A stretch of 64,000 nt of DNA. It comes from Isochrysis galbana (lineage: Eukaryota; Haptophyta; Isochrysidales; Isochrysidaceae). This document shows, one piece after another, positions 34,171-44,828 of this stretch. The notes beneath the pieces were generated by a model. It was not told the origin of the DNA. It did no database searches and saw only the letters and a program-made list of their open reading frames with translations. The translations under genes and the position numbers were made by a program. The first letter of the stretch is position 1, and every line of letters begins with the position of its first letter. The stretch is from assembly GCA_018136815.1 (NCBI GenBank), contig CM030937.1, positions 4,214,226-4,278,225 on the forward strand, read 5' to 3'.

Positions 34171-35199
34171 TCAGGCGAGGGTCACCGTAGAGCCTACCTG
34201 CCGCCAAGTCTTCTCCTTCGATTCGGCTCTAGAAGTCTTGCCACCAACGCTACTCTCCTCATCCAAGGCTGCCATCCGAAGTCGATGCCACCTATTTCGA
34301 ATAGCATGCTCTGTGCGACGAGGCAATTTTTCAGCAATGCGGTTCCAGCGACGCCCATTGGCTGCAACAGAGCGAATGATTTCCATGTCTTCCCCAGCCG
34401 TCCATGAATGGCGCGGTTCGGCACTATTTTTCTTCTGCCGTGGAGTAGAAACTACCTTGGATGCAGCTTGCAGTAAGCAGTCGTCATTCGATACGCAACA
34501 TCGTAATGTATCCGTCGATTGCAATCTGGCCCAACGATTGCGCACAGCGTCATCTGATCTGCCGGGTAGCCGAGAAGATATTGCACGCCATTTTGTACCG
34601 AGCTCCTCTACACCCCTGCGAATCTCCGCGTCCTCCCAGGGAAGCCATTCCTTCCTTGAATGTGTTGATCCAACTGATGGAACCCGAGTCAGCATCTTCA
34701 TGTCCTTAACATGTACACCTGGAAACTCCATCGGAGTCAATGTGGGTGAACCGGAAGATCCGGCTTCCACCTCATCAATCGGCGATGAGGCATCGGCAAT
34801 GTCCTCCAGGTTGATGCTGAGTTGATCGATATCAGAATCAGATTCACTCGAGGAGTATGGCTCTGAGATGCTTCCATCAGAAATGCTCAGGTCCAACCCG
34901 ATCTCCGGCGGGACAGGATGGGCGACGAGCTGCCAGAGCAGGTCATCCACACGATCTTCGTGTGTTGTCGAGTCCATCATGCGCAAATCAGACCAAAACT
35001 CTTCCTCTCCAACATCAAAGGCTGCCGGGCTGGACACCAGCAACGTACTTGCTGCTTGACCTTGATGAGGGTAGGGGCAGTCGTCTACGTGCTTCATGCG
35101 CTTAGTGGCGGTGGCGTCGGTCAAATCATCAGGTGACAGAGTCATATCTATGGTTCCATAGACCGCATCAGCATGCATGCTGCGCTTGGCGTGCACCAT
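34171..35199 (-). CDS. Two-repeat Myb/SANT DNA-binding protein
   Basis: 342 residues, single exon. Two Myb repeats: KEWLPWEDAEIRRGVEELGT then KWRAISSRLPGRSDDAVRNR; and RHSWTAGEDMEIIRSVAANG then RRWNRIAEKLPRRTEHAIRN. Each has spaced Trp residues and a basic recognition helix ending in NRW. The two repeats are separated by about 40 residues, unlike plant R2R3 proteins where they abut, so it is a Myb-related nuclear factor, possibly transcriptional. The N-terminal half is acidic and Ser/Asp-rich, plausibly an activation region. The C-terminal tail is short and basic. Confidence 0.88.
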   Translation of the reverse strand: MVHAKRSMHADAVYGTIDMTLSPDDLTDATATKRMKHVDDCPYPHQGQAASTLLVSSPAAFDVGEEEFWSDLRMMDSTTHEDRVDDLLWQLVAHPVPPEIGLDLSISDGSISEPYSSSESDSDIDQLSINLEDIADASSPIDEVEAGSSGSPTLTPMEFPGVHVKDMKMLTRVPSVGSTHSRKEWLPWEDAEIRRGVEELGTKWRAISSRLPGRSDDAVRNRWARLQSTDTLRCCVSNDDCLLQAASKVVSTPRQKKNSAEPRHSWTAGEDMEIIRSVAANGRRWNRIAEKLPRRTEHAIRNRWHRLRMAALDEESSVGGKTSRAESKEKTWRQVGSTVTLA

Positions 35200-35814
35200 G
35201 GACTTGACGATCGATCAGCCCGAGGTTGCGACAGAGAAACCAGGGGAACCCGAGAATTTCGCATCTGGCCGCCTTCTGAATTCTCGGAAATCAAAAAGGG
35301 AAGAGAAGAGAAATAGCAGACGCTGCGGATATTGTATATCTGAAAGGGGGGGCGGGAGGGGATGAGAGTGAGCTTCATTCGTTCGTTCGTTGGTTCCTCG
35401 TTTGTTCTTTCATCAGTCACCACTCGCTTTTATGAGGGAAGGGGGAGCGAGCGAGCCGTCGGAGTCTGGGAGGCCGCGACGGCTGACATGTTGTGGCGGC
35501 GGCGTCTCAGCTCGTCTCGCTCTAGGAATCGAAACGCCATCTCGTCCGGTCGTTCTGCTGAAGGCGAAATGCGATCTCATCCTAGAAATATCGGTCGCTG
35601 TCGTTCCCGCCCGGTCGTCCGTCGGTCAGTTTCCTCTCCCTGGGCGGCGGCTCGCGTGGTCGGTCGCTCACGACTCTGGTAGAGTAGTTCAAAATACAAA
35701 ATATGAAGATTCTAGCTACGCAGTCCCGGGCGGTGCTCTGGAGTAGAGTAGGGAGTACACGCCATCGCTCCTTGAGAAGGTGCAACTCTTGAGGTTCGCT
35801 TTTTTATGCCCCCC
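35200..35814. other. Intergenic, no gene seen
   Basis: Upstream region of the Myb gene. Arg/Ser-rich open frames without domains. Confidence 0.55.
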
Positions 35815-36010
35815 CCCATCGCCAGGGGCTGAGCCCCAGCCTCCACTGCCCCCTGAGCTGCCCTTGCTGGCCCTCTGGGCGCCCCTGAAGGACCTCTGAG
35901 AGCAGGCCGTGGCGCGCCGCATGGCGACGCGCCGCAGGGACAAAGGTGGAAGAGAGTGGGGCGAGGGAGAGGGGGGGATTTGCACCCCCCCCGATGGAGT
36001 GTGGAGTGTG
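35815..36010 (-). repeat. Fragment of GC-rich repeat family
   Basis: CCCCAGCCTCCACTGCCCCC and CGCATGGCGACGCGCCGCAG match the families at 4978, 32450 and 42940. Confidence 0.55.
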
Positions 36011-36023
36011 GTGAGAAACGAGC

Positions 36024-36560
36024 CCCGTTTGCGTTAGCAAACGGGCGAAGGGGGGCGACTGGCGACAGGAGGGAGATGGGAAGGGAGCGGCTCTGTCGCA
36101 TCCGCGATCGACTTCCGACCTTAGGCGTCTTCGTGCTTAGTCGTTCTTGTTGCCACGGAGTTTTACTCGTAATTTGTAGAACTCGTCGCTCGTAATTCGT
36201 CCCTCGCTCCTTGCCGTCGCGCCCCATTGTGGCCTGTCTCGCCCCTGTTCGCTCCTTTGCTCCTTGGGCCTTGCTCTGTCTTTGGTCCCTCCTTGCTGTC
36301 GTTCCCCCGCGCTCGCTCTCGCTCTCGTCGTAGGTGTTCGTCGCTGTGGACTTTTCCCCCGCGCGAAGCCTATCTTCTCCGCCCCTTTCCCGCCCCTTTC
36401 GCCTTTCGGTTTACGCACGTAGATTCCCTCCTTACTTTCTACCTAGTCGTTCGCGGTAACCGCCGTTCGCCGTCGGCTCTTCCGTCGCATCGTCGCTCTC
36501 CTCCCGTTTGCGTTAGCAAACGGGCGAAGGGGGGCGGCTGGCGACAGGAGGAAGAGAGGA
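36024..36560. repeat. Direct repeat carrying a 22-nt palindrome
   Basis: CCCGTTTGC-GTTA-GCAAACGGG occurs at 36024-36045 and 36503-36524, each followed by the same GCGAAGGGGGGCG.CTGGCGA for another 30 bp. The two copies are 479 bp apart. The DNA between is pyrimidine-rich without a gene. Confidence 0.7.
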
Positions 36561-36691
36561 AGGGAGTGGCTCAAGACGTCCTTGTGGCAGGTATCGGGGG
36601 GCGCAGTCATTTATTTCCTCGAGGACCGCTCGCGGCGCGAGCTGTAAGGGCCGTTCTGCTTCTCGACGAGAGGTCCCCCCCCCCCCCCCCC

Positions 36692-36922
36692 GGTGTTTTT
36701 CCCCGGTGAGTCGCCCGACGTAGGTCGGTCCGCCTCACTGGGTTTTCCCTCATTGTAGCTTGTGGAGAGTTATAATGGGAGCCGGGGGTTTGCGAGGGGG
36801 GAGATTTGAAGAGATGCATATGTGTATGTGTCGCTGTGCCACCACTTCAAGGCGTGCGGGCAGGTGTGCTGAGGGGTGTCGTGATAGTACCGGGCTAGTG
36901 GGAGTAGTGGTACTAACGCTCA
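36692..36922 (+). repeat. Dispersed repeat (inverse copy of 15993-16197)
   Basis: See 15993. Ends with CTAGTGGGAGTAGTGGTACT; the same ending recurs at 47516-47545. No coding frame. Confidence 0.65.
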
Positions 36923-37076
36923 GTTGTTTTATTAGTACTACTATTATTATTAGCTATCGGGGGGGCTGTTGGCTCCTGGGGGTAACATATATATATGAGC
37001 CGAGGATTGCGTACGATTGCTTATCTTTTATTTGACAGAACAAATATTGCCATTCTGAGAGCTACCGTCGTCTTCA

Positions 37077-39778
37077 TCAAGGTAAATTGCCCAGGATACG
37101 CCTGGCCCTCTCAGCCTTGTATATGAGAACGACTACTCGAGACGCCCATGGGTGCATTGCCAGAACAGCTTGGTGCGCAGTTATGGCTTCCTCGTAGCGG
37201 CGGAGCTCACGTAATGCAGTGCCTTCCAAGAACAAGGCCCCAAAGTGACGCCGGTCAATAGCCAGAGCTTTGCGTGCGTCCTCACGCGCTGATTCGTATT
37301 CGCCAGCTTTGAGAGCGATTGTAGCACGGCGTACGTATAGCTCTGCGTGACTCTCGTCCGCATCCATGGCTTCTTCCAAAGCACCACGAGCTGCCAAGAG
37401 GTCGTCATCATGGAGTGAAGATTCTGAGGAGCGCATCAAGTTCATGATTTCACCTGCACAAAGGCCATTGGAAGGTGTTCCGTGCATACGATTATATTTG
37501 ACTTCGCGGAGCCATTTGTTGGACGCACGTAATCGTTTGAGAAGTGCATACATTTCCAACTCACCATTTGGATGGGCGGTCAACAAGGCCAAACAAGCGC
37601 GTTCGGTCATTTGCGCGTCGTCAGCAGATGGGGCTGCAGTGAGAAGTTCGAGCAGCGGATCAAGCAATTCTTCCTTCTTCGCATCGACATAATAACAATG
37701 AATTAATGCCTCCAATCGGCTGATGGTGTGAGCGACAAGAGCAACGGTGCGGGCAGTATGTTGCGGCAACGCTAGTATTGGATCAGAACCATACCAAAAA
37801 CATAGTTGTTGCACTGGCAAGAATGTTCCAGTTGCAGCGTCAAAACCATCGAAGATATGTGGTAGAAGCTCGTGTGATATTGCGCATTCACCAGGAGAGA
37901 TTGGTTCCAGGTTTTCCTGTGCGACATATCGGATTCCACGCGGCCCCCCGAGCATCGAGATGCAATCTGACATGTCTGGCACCATGCGGTAGAAGGGCTG
38001 TTCAACACCAGATGGTAGTCCCAATACCCCATCCCAGCCTGAGACATCCAAGGATGGACGACGATCCCAACCGAAGACCACGGCACGGAAACGAAATTTC
38101 CGGTGTCGAAGTACCTGTCATGAGAGGAGGGCAGAAGAATAAGCCAATGGCGATTTGCAAACGTGGTTTGCTTTCGTATTTGTATTTGGTGCCAAAGTAG
38201 AACAGCGTATCGAGTGCTTTGGGAGATGGATCAAGGCATCTTTGGGGCTCTCGTGCTGGTGATCACCTGCCCGATTCCGAACGAAATATCGGTGCGGTCT
38301 GCCTTTTTTGCTCTTTCTGCTAAATTGTATGAGACGTATTCGGCCAACTCAGCATACCGTCTCAGAGAATCAAAGGCTTGGCGCATTTCACCCTCATGCG
38401 CTAACCCATCTTTCAGGTTGGAGTGGGCCCTACTCGAAGCTGTGTGTGCCAAGGCTTGAGATCCTCGCGCCAACACTGGAGAAGAACCCGCCCTTGCTGG
38501 TGCCGATGTGTCGGCGTGCATGGCGGCACTGGAGGTTAGGTTGAGGATCTCCGTGAACATCTGTCGACCTTGACCATCAATAAGGGGCTCTTCGCCTCCT
38601 GGAAATTTATGATCTGGAGGCATGCCAACGGCTGCGTTCTCTTGCATGACCTCAGGGCTCGAGGCAAGCAATGCTGACTCTCTAGTACGGCTTGCACCAA
38701 GACTCACGAAAGCATCATCTGTGCGCGAGGTTGGAGGTTCATCTCTTTGGCTGCTGCCCTTTGGGCGAAGATGTTGAGACCCAGATGGATGTGAGGTTGA
38801 CATGTCCTGAACGATTTCTTGCTTCTTGACCGCCTTGACGAAAGTATGGAGCTGCTTCGCCGCACTTGTGACGGACATAAAGACTCGTGAGGCTGCTGAT
38901 CGAACACGGGAAGACGGTGGTGGTAGAGGGTCGCGGGATGAAAGCGAGCCCGGATATAAATATGCTAACTCATCCGCAGGAACAAACCGGTTGATGGAGG
39001 GGTCAAAACACATAAAAGCTGACGCGCCGATAATCGATGGGTGGCGTATACGTGAGAACTGAGGGACTGTGCGCTCAAGATTCTCCTCGGCAACATATTT
39101 CATATCTCGGGGCGATCCGAAGAGTTCTGTGCAATCACTCTCGTCGGGAAACAAATGGTAAAAGGGCTGTTCAGCTCCAAGACTGGATTTGCGCAGCCCG
39201 TCCCAGCCGGCAACATCCACTGCGGCGCGTCGATCCCATCCAACAATCACGCCACGATATCCATACACCTTGTGTCTCACCACCTCCCCAATTAAAAATT
39301 GAATTCCTGTCCGGTTGGCATTGGCCAGCCGCTGACGCATCTGCTCCATCAGACCATCGCTGAGGTTGCTCATGACACGTAGCACTCGAAAAGCGTCATC
39401 TTGACCTGCTGCACAAGAATCGACTGACCCCCGCGAGACCGCCTCCCGCCATGCAAGACGTATCAATGCCTCACAGCCAGGTGCACCCCTTGGTGACTTT
39501 TCCAGTTTGTTGGCAGCATCAACAACAGAAGCAGGCAGTTCATGAAAAGGGATGGAGAAGTGCAAGTTGGTGCGTACACCTGGTGAGCGCACCCAACGCC
39601 ACATGGAACGATACAGAGCGGTAGACACTGCCGAGCGGGACATGGCTAGAGAGGTAGCAGAAGCTCTCGACAGAGCCGAGAGGGAAGAGAACGACTGGGC
39701 CGGGGATGAAGCCCTCCTCGCGCGGAAGCAGCCGCAGGCACTCGAACCCCACCCACCTTTACAAATAGCTAATAGCAT
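37077..39778 (-). CDS. Protein with two YccV-like domains and a TPR-like C-terminus
   Basis: Exon 1 39778-38267, exon 2 38114-37077 (GT-AG, phase 0); about 849 residues. The first YccV-like (hemimethylated-DNA-binding, HspQ) domain is in exon 1: IGEVVRHKVYGYRGVIVGWD ... EQPFYHLFPDESDC ... MKYVAEENLE. The second spans the splice: FGIGQ joined to VLRHRKFRFRAVVFGWDRRP ... EQPFYRMVPDMSDC ... IRYVAQENLE. The C-terminal 110 residues form TPR-like helical pairs (AELYVRRATIALKAGEYESA, GTALRELRRYEEAITAHQAV). YccV domains occur in bacterial HspQ and in FBXO21 and plant plastid proteins, where they act in regulated proteolysis rather than DNA binding. The Ser/Arg-rich N-terminus before MSRSAVSTALYRS resembles an organelle leader. 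Met at 39643 is an alternative start; the 39778 start lies inside a tandem duplication. Confidence 0.85.
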
Positions 39779-39981
39779 CAGAGTTTTCTTGTTGCTTGTT
39801 GGCGGGAATCTAACCTTAGAGCTGCGTACAGTGCGAAGACTATTAGTTTTGGTTTTTGAGTGTACAATTGTAAACAAATAGCTAATAGCATCAGAGTTTT
39901 CTTGTTGCTTGTTGGCCGGAATCTAACCTTAGAGATGTACAGTGCGAAGACCATTAGTTTTGGTTTTTGAGTGTACAATTG
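39761..39981. repeat. Tandem ~110-bp duplication at the 5' end of the YccV gene
   Basis: 39761-39870 and 39874-39981 are near-identical (ACAAATAGCTAATAGCATCA ... TTTTTGAGTGTACAATTG). The copy nearer the gene overlaps its first codons, so the duplication affects promoter or leader. Confidence 0.85.
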
Positions 39982-39989
39982 ACAATTAC

Positions 39990-40578
39990 AATTACAATGG
40001 TCAATTGTAAAAAAATACCGTACAAGTGCGAAGACTACTAGCTACTAGTTTTTGCGTCCGTCCAGCATAAACCAGGGCGCATATACTCCCCCCCCCCCTC
40101 TCCGGTAAGGTTTATTTTTATTTAAACTTAGGTAATGTTAAAAAAATCGTAAAAACCAGCCGCAACTTGCACGGCGCGAGGCGCGAGGCAGATTGCTTGT
40201 GCTACTCCTAACTACCCTCCCTTTCCTACCACTACCCCTTTCCCCTTCCCCCCGCTACCTTTCTTGGAGAGCCCCGGATGGGCCGTCAGGTCAAAGGCCG
40301 TCAGGTATCGGAGACCTTAGACCTTAGACTGATATCAGGACCTAACATCAGCCTAATATCAGGTAGGCACTAAGACTATAATGTGTTATACTAGTAGTAT
40401 TACACTACACCAGACACTAACGAAAACGTACAAACCAGAAACCAGCTCGTCCTCAAGCAAGGCTCATCGACGACCATCTCCATCCAACTATCCCAAGCTG
40501 CAAGCTCGCCCATCAAGGCAACACGATTATTTAGACTCAAACTCCCACGGTCTTGCAACCCTAGGTCTTCGAGCAGCC
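39990..40578. other. Intergenic with CTGATATCAG words
   Basis: AT-rich; 40280-40365 has CCGTCAGG and TATCAGG words in series (GACTGATATCAGGACCTAAC). No gene. Confidence 0.55.
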
Positions 40579-40595
40579 CTCAACCTCTGAATCTA

Positions 40596-42299
40596 AAAAA
40601 AAAAATCTTTCTGAAGATTCGGGGCTACTCGCCTACTAGCTATGGGTCACACCTGTGCCTTCGCCATCTACATCGCCCTTAACTTCCCTCCCTCCACCTC
40701 TTTCCCTGCCCCCCTTCTTTCCTTTTTCTTCGGTTTCCGGGGTCCGGCCTCGGTACACTACCTGGGGCCTGGTTCGGAGTGTGGGGCTCGGGCAGGCCTT
40801 TCGAGTTTGTCGATAGTGTTGTGTGTGTCTGTCCGTCTTCTTCTTGTTTGTGTTAGTTAGGTCTGGTTCCTAATGTCCCCGGCATCATTTTTGAGTGGCG
40901 TGCCAAAGCTTCAATTGCTAAGGTTGTCTTGCTCCTTGATCTCCTCGACAGCGTGGACGATTCCTAGCTTGGTGGTTAGTGCCACTATCTCTGCATTGGG
41001 CCTAAGTCCGCCTTTGTCGTTTCTATTAAAGATGGGTCTCAAGTCGTTCATGTCTACCCTTTTCTTGGGTTGCCTGCCCATGCCCGCCTGGGCTGTTCTC
41101 GCCGAATCGGTTTCTTGCGCGAATAGGAGTGCTTTGCTCAGCAAGGCATATCTCTCTATGGTCCTTATCAGTATTGATTCCTCCGAAAATTTTACACCAT
41201 CGTAGTGTATCCTGTAGAAGTCCGTGATTATGTATCTCCACGCTAATAGGTATAGTATACATACCGCTTTCGGGGCGTCTCCTTTCGGGAAAACGAATAG
41301 GTTATCTATAATGATTTCCTCTCTGCTCCTTTCAACCTCAGGTGAGAAGCGTGCGACTTTATTTAGTTCGCCTAGGATGTTAATTATCCTGGGGCACTCA
41401 CCTAGGTGGATCGAGGATTCCTCCGCCTCCCCACATATGCGGCATGTTTTGTTTCTGCCCGGAAAACGGTTATATGTGCCTACTCGCCTGTGTGTGATAT
41501 GTTTGAAGTGCAAGTACATGTCTCGCGTCGTTATCATTGGCGAGGTGTATAGCTTCGCGAGGTGCGCCCATGTGTCGCCTGAGGTTTGCAGTTTTTCCTC
41601 CCACTTGATCAGTCCCGTGTGGTGTTTGCGTTTGCATTTCGCTCGCTGGAGGGCCTCGGTGATATGTTCTACACCGGTGCCGTCCAGCGGCGTCTTGCCG
41701 TCTAGTGTGTATTCGTCTGCTAGCGGGTACTCTAGCCTCTTATTGGTTTTGTACCCTTCCCCCCAATGCGCCGGTGGGGATGGGTCTAGGTTCGTGGGTG
41801 CGGTGGGCAATCTTTTCCCGACTATGGGTGTGCCTAAGTATGAGAGCTCCGCCTCATACCACCTTCCTTTGATGCTCACGTAGTATTCCCCGTCTATTGT
41901 TATTCGCAGTTCGGGTGTCGGTTCCTCCGGAACGCTTTGGTTGCCGGTCTCCTCGCTTCTCGCTGGTGCGCCCCCTATTTCGGCCGCGTTGTCTGCCGCC
42001 GCCATCAACGTCGTGGCGTGTTTGACTATTATGTCCCATGTTTCTAAGAATTTGTCTCTTGGGATATATTCCCCCTGAAATTGTATATACGTGTCGTTGT
42101 TCCTGAGGTATTGCGTGCATTCTTCGCTGCTATAGGGCGCGGTCGCCGCGTGGTCTTTGAATACGTTGTGTATGGTGTTGCATTCGAGCTTATTCCATAG
42201 CTTTGCCCACTTGGGTTTTATGCTCGGTCCCGGGTGCGTTGGGCTACCCCACATGGGTTGTGAGAGTGCTCCTTCTCTACTTACTTTTAACGATGTGAG
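40596..42299 (-). mobile_element. 5'-truncated LINE with 17-bp target duplication
   Basis: The copy is flanked by CTCAACCTCTGAATCTA at 40579-40595 and 42300-42316. On the minus strand it enters in mid-ORF (LKVSREGALSQPMWGSPTHP) and codes about 460 residues to a stop near 40911. The frame has the connection domain and the LINE zinc knuckle CRICGEAEESSIHLGEC (C-x2-C-x8-H-x4-C), preceded by HRRVGTYNRFPGR. The 3' UTR ends GAATCTTCAGAAAGA plus about 11 T, with a small hairpin AATCTT-CAGA-AAGATT just before the T run. The last ~100 bp are shared with the SINE-like elements. Truncation with target duplication is the normal product of target-primed reverse transcription. Confidence 0.88.
40911..42254 (-). 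CDS. LINE ORF2 C-terminal part
   Basis: 447 residues from the first Met; the frame is open upstream to the truncation point. The reverse-transcriptase core is absent; only the region behind it with the CCHC-type knuckle remains. It cannot retrotranspose on its own. The RT piece at 12318-13085 ends about where this one begins and may be from the same family. Confidence 0.8.
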   Translation of the reverse strand: MWGSPTHPGPSIKPKWAKLWNKLECNTIHNVFKDHAATAPYSSEECTQYLRNNDTYIQFQGEYIPRDKFLETWDIIVKHATTLMAAADNAAEIGGAPARSEETGNQSVPEEPTPELRITIDGEYYVSIKGRWYEAELSYLGTPIVGKRLPTAPTNLDPSPPAHWGEGYKTNKRLEYPLADEYTLDGKTPLDGTGVEHITEALQRAKCKRKHHTGLIKWEEKLQTSGDTWAHLAKLYTSPMITTRDMYLHFKHITHRRVGTYNRFPGRNKTCRICGEAEESSIHLGECPRIINILGELNKVARFSPEVERSREEIIIDNLFVFPKGDAPKAVCILYLLAWRYIITDFYRIHYDGVKFSEESILIRTIERYALLSKALLFAQETDSARTAQAGMGRQPKKRVDMNDLRPIFNRNDKGGLRPNAEIVALTTKLGIVHAVEEIKEQDNLSN

Positions 42300-42316
42300 C
42301 TCAACCTCTGAATCTA

Positions 42317-43084
42317 GTTCAACCCATTTATTCCTACGTCGAATTTAAGTCAATTTTAATGTTAGCGTTTACCCTTGTAATGCATAGTCACGTAGCCTGC
42401 GGCCCTTAGTATCAGGTATCAGGTCTAGAGGACCTAATATCATGATATCAGGGCGGCGAGGCGCTCCTGGCATCGCAACCCAGGGTAGCATCTCCAGGTC
42501 GGAACGACAACAAGAAGTAGGCCGGTCACTCACGCTTTTTAACAACTATTTTCCATCCCTCTTGGGTGTCCAAGGATTCCCCAGGGCCCCCCCTTACCTG
42601 CCCCCCCTCCCCCCCCCCCCCCAGCGAACCCCCTCTACCCCACGAAAATCCATGGCGTCGGTGAGTGACTCCCCCGCCTTGTCCGGCCCATGGATGTCAA
42701 TTTTGGGAGAATGGGAGGATTGCGCGCGTGAGGGAATCAAAGCAGTGAATGTCGGGCGAATCCCCATAAGAAACGCGGAGGTTCCGCGTCGGCCGATCGC
42801 CGGCTGTCGGCCTCGCAATGGCTGCCAGCTGGTGAGGAGCCCAAGCTCAAGCGCCTCGCGAGGGATGTGGGAGGTCCCTACCTAGGGCCAGCGAGGCCAG
42901 CGAGGGAGAGGCAGGAGAGGCCAGGGGCCCAATCCCAGCCTCCACTGCCACTGCCCCCTGACCCCTGACCCCTGACTGAGCTGGGCCAAGGGGGAGGTCT
43001 GGTTACGTTTTGTTGTGGAGGCCCAAGGGCCAAGGGGGAGGTCTGGGTCCCAATGGGGCCCGGATATGTGCTAGTCGGGTATAT
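42317..43084 (+). other. Mostly non-coding; possible short ORF at 42652-42885
   Basis: 42411-42447 is a CTGATATCAGG-type cluster. From 42652 an ATG opens 77 residues (MASVSDSPALSGPWMSILGE...) behind a C tract; no family. 42890-43020 repeats CAGCCTCCACTGCC and AAGGGGGAGGTCTGG words of the GC-rich family. Confidence 0.35.
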
Positions 43085-43176
43085 TGGGAACTTCCTACCT
43101 AAAAAATTCCTGCAAATTTCCTCAACCGTGAGATAGTCATTTTTCACCCCTAATAAAAAACTGTTTGACCGCCCTA
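43085..43176 (+). repeat. Dispersed repeat with TGTTTGACCGCCCTA
   Basis: Matches the reverse complement of 25546-25620 (AAATTTCCTCAA, GAGAT.GTCATTTTT) and ends with TGTTTGACCGCCCTA at 43162-43176. Confidence 0.6.
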
Positions 43177-43613
43177 CAACGAGCCGAGTTCTCCGTGTCC
43201 CCACCCCCCGCGCCATCGCGCGAGGGGATGTGGGGAGAGAGCAAAAGGGGGGAGCGGGGGGGAAAGCAACGCCTCGGCCGAAAATCACTTCGCTTTTTTC
43301 TCGTGTTTTGAGTCCAATAGTTTTCTTAAAAGCCCTTCCCCCCATGAGCCACCGTACAAAAGAGCTGTGGTGAAGCACCTGTTTCAGAGGTTCGGCCCGG
43401 CAGTAAATAGTTTACGGAACGCACCCCGCGGCTGTGCCGCGAACACACCCGACACACGGCGTGCGACACCGAACATCACCCTTTTACCAATTGCCTTTTA
43501 CTCACCCCGCCTGCGCACGTGAACTGGCGTATTTTTATTTTTACCACCTACTTGTGGAGAGAAGAGAGAACGACAGGCACCACCGGAGGAGTCGAGGAGC
43601 GGCGTAAGCTAGA

Positions 43614-44432
43614 TTGATGCCCTCCTTCCTTGCATCTGACTCCGTGCGGCTTTTCTATGAGAGGAAGGGGACAGGTCCGCCTGTGATTCTCATCCATGGT
43701 TGGTCGGCAAGTCACCGCTCCTTCGATCTCAACGTGGAGCAGATTGCTGCGCGTTGCACAGTGATCATGCCAGACCTGCGATTCCACGGCAGATCAGAGA
43801 GGCCGGATTGGGGTTTCCACGTAGCTCGCCTTGCAGCAGATTTGCGTGAGCTAATACTTGACACTGGAGTTGAGCGACCAACATGTGTCGGCTGCTCTCT
43901 AGGCGCTGCAATCCTTTGGAGCTACGTCGAGTTGTTCGGTTGTGACATGCTTGGCAGAGTCTGCTTCGTCGATCAGGCGCCTTGTCAGTGGATGCTTCCC
44001 GATTGGACGTGTGGGTCGAAGGGAATCTACGACGAAACTTCCCTGGCCAACATCACGGCTCTGCTGATGACTAGCATTTCCGCATTTGCTGATGGCAACG
44101 CGACGTGTTGCTTGACCAAGCCCATACCGAGCTCTCTCCTTGCAACGCTGAAATCGGAAACAGAGAGTTGCATCCCTGTGCACCTTGCAAAAGTGATGCA
44201 AGACCATGCGAAGCTCGACTGGAGACCCATTCTGCCTCGTATCACAGTACCGGCTCTCAACTTGTATGGCACAGAATCTGGGTGTTTCCCGATTGAAGGT
44301 TTGGCCAAAGTTGGTGAACTTATCCCGAATGCAAGAAATGAGATTTTCATCGGTTGCAACCATTGGCTCTACATGGAGGAGCCTGAGCGCTTCTCAAAGA
44401 CGATATGTGATTTTGCCCATGCCCTCTCGTGA
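43614..44432 (+). CDS. Alpha/beta-fold hydrolase
   Basis: 272 residues, one exon. Oxyanion-hole motif VILIHGWSASHRSF, VIMPDLRFHGRSERPD, nucleophile elbow VGCSLGAAI (Ser in GxSxG), and the catalytic His in GCNHWLYMEEPERF near the C-terminus. The expected acid after the sixth strand sits in NLYGTESGCFP, where Glu or an altered residue replaces the usual Asp. It resembles esterases/haloperoxidases of the hydrolase-1 group; the substrate is unknown. No leader is evident. The start may be either of two adjacent Met codons. Confidence 0.85.
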   Translation: MMPSFLASDSVRLFYERKGTGPPVILIHGWSASHRSFDLNVEQIAARCTVIMPDLRFHGRSERPDWGFHVARLAADLRELILDTGVERPTCVGCSLGAAILWSYVELFGCDMLGRVCFVDQAPCQWMLPDWTCGSKGIYDETSLANITALLMTSISAFADGNATCCLTKPIPSSLLATLKSETESCIPVHLAKVMQDHAKLDWRPILPRITVPALNLYGTESGCFPIEGLAKVGELIPNARNEIFIGCNHWLYMEEPERFSKTICDFAHALS

Positions 44433-44828
44433 TGTTGTCTAGTCTTCACAGACACGTATACGCAGCCCCTCAACAGCAAGAGCGCTGAGCACCTCGCCCG
44501 CACTAGCATCAAGGGCGGAAGTCCCCAAGCGAGGGGTGGGGGGCTTGAACCGATTAGCAAGCAGGGTAAGGGAAGGAAGGGAGAATCCACGAATGCTATT
44601 TAGGGCAACAACGATCAGCAGCATTTGAGCCACTTCAAGTCTAAGTTCTAAGGTGTAAGTCTTGATGACGGTAAAGCAAACACATCAGAAGATTCTAGAT
44701 AGAAGTGGGGGAGAGTGGGTTGAAAAAAGCTCTTGTTGATCCGGAGGCCCACATTTTTTTATGGTCGGACCGGGGGAAGATTTCCCTTCGTCTCTCTCCC
44801 CGCTCGAATCCGAATCCGAGGCAGAGCG
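44433..44828. other. Intergenic, no gene seen
   Basis: 3' flank of the hydrolase gene; short open frames only. Confidence 0.5.
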
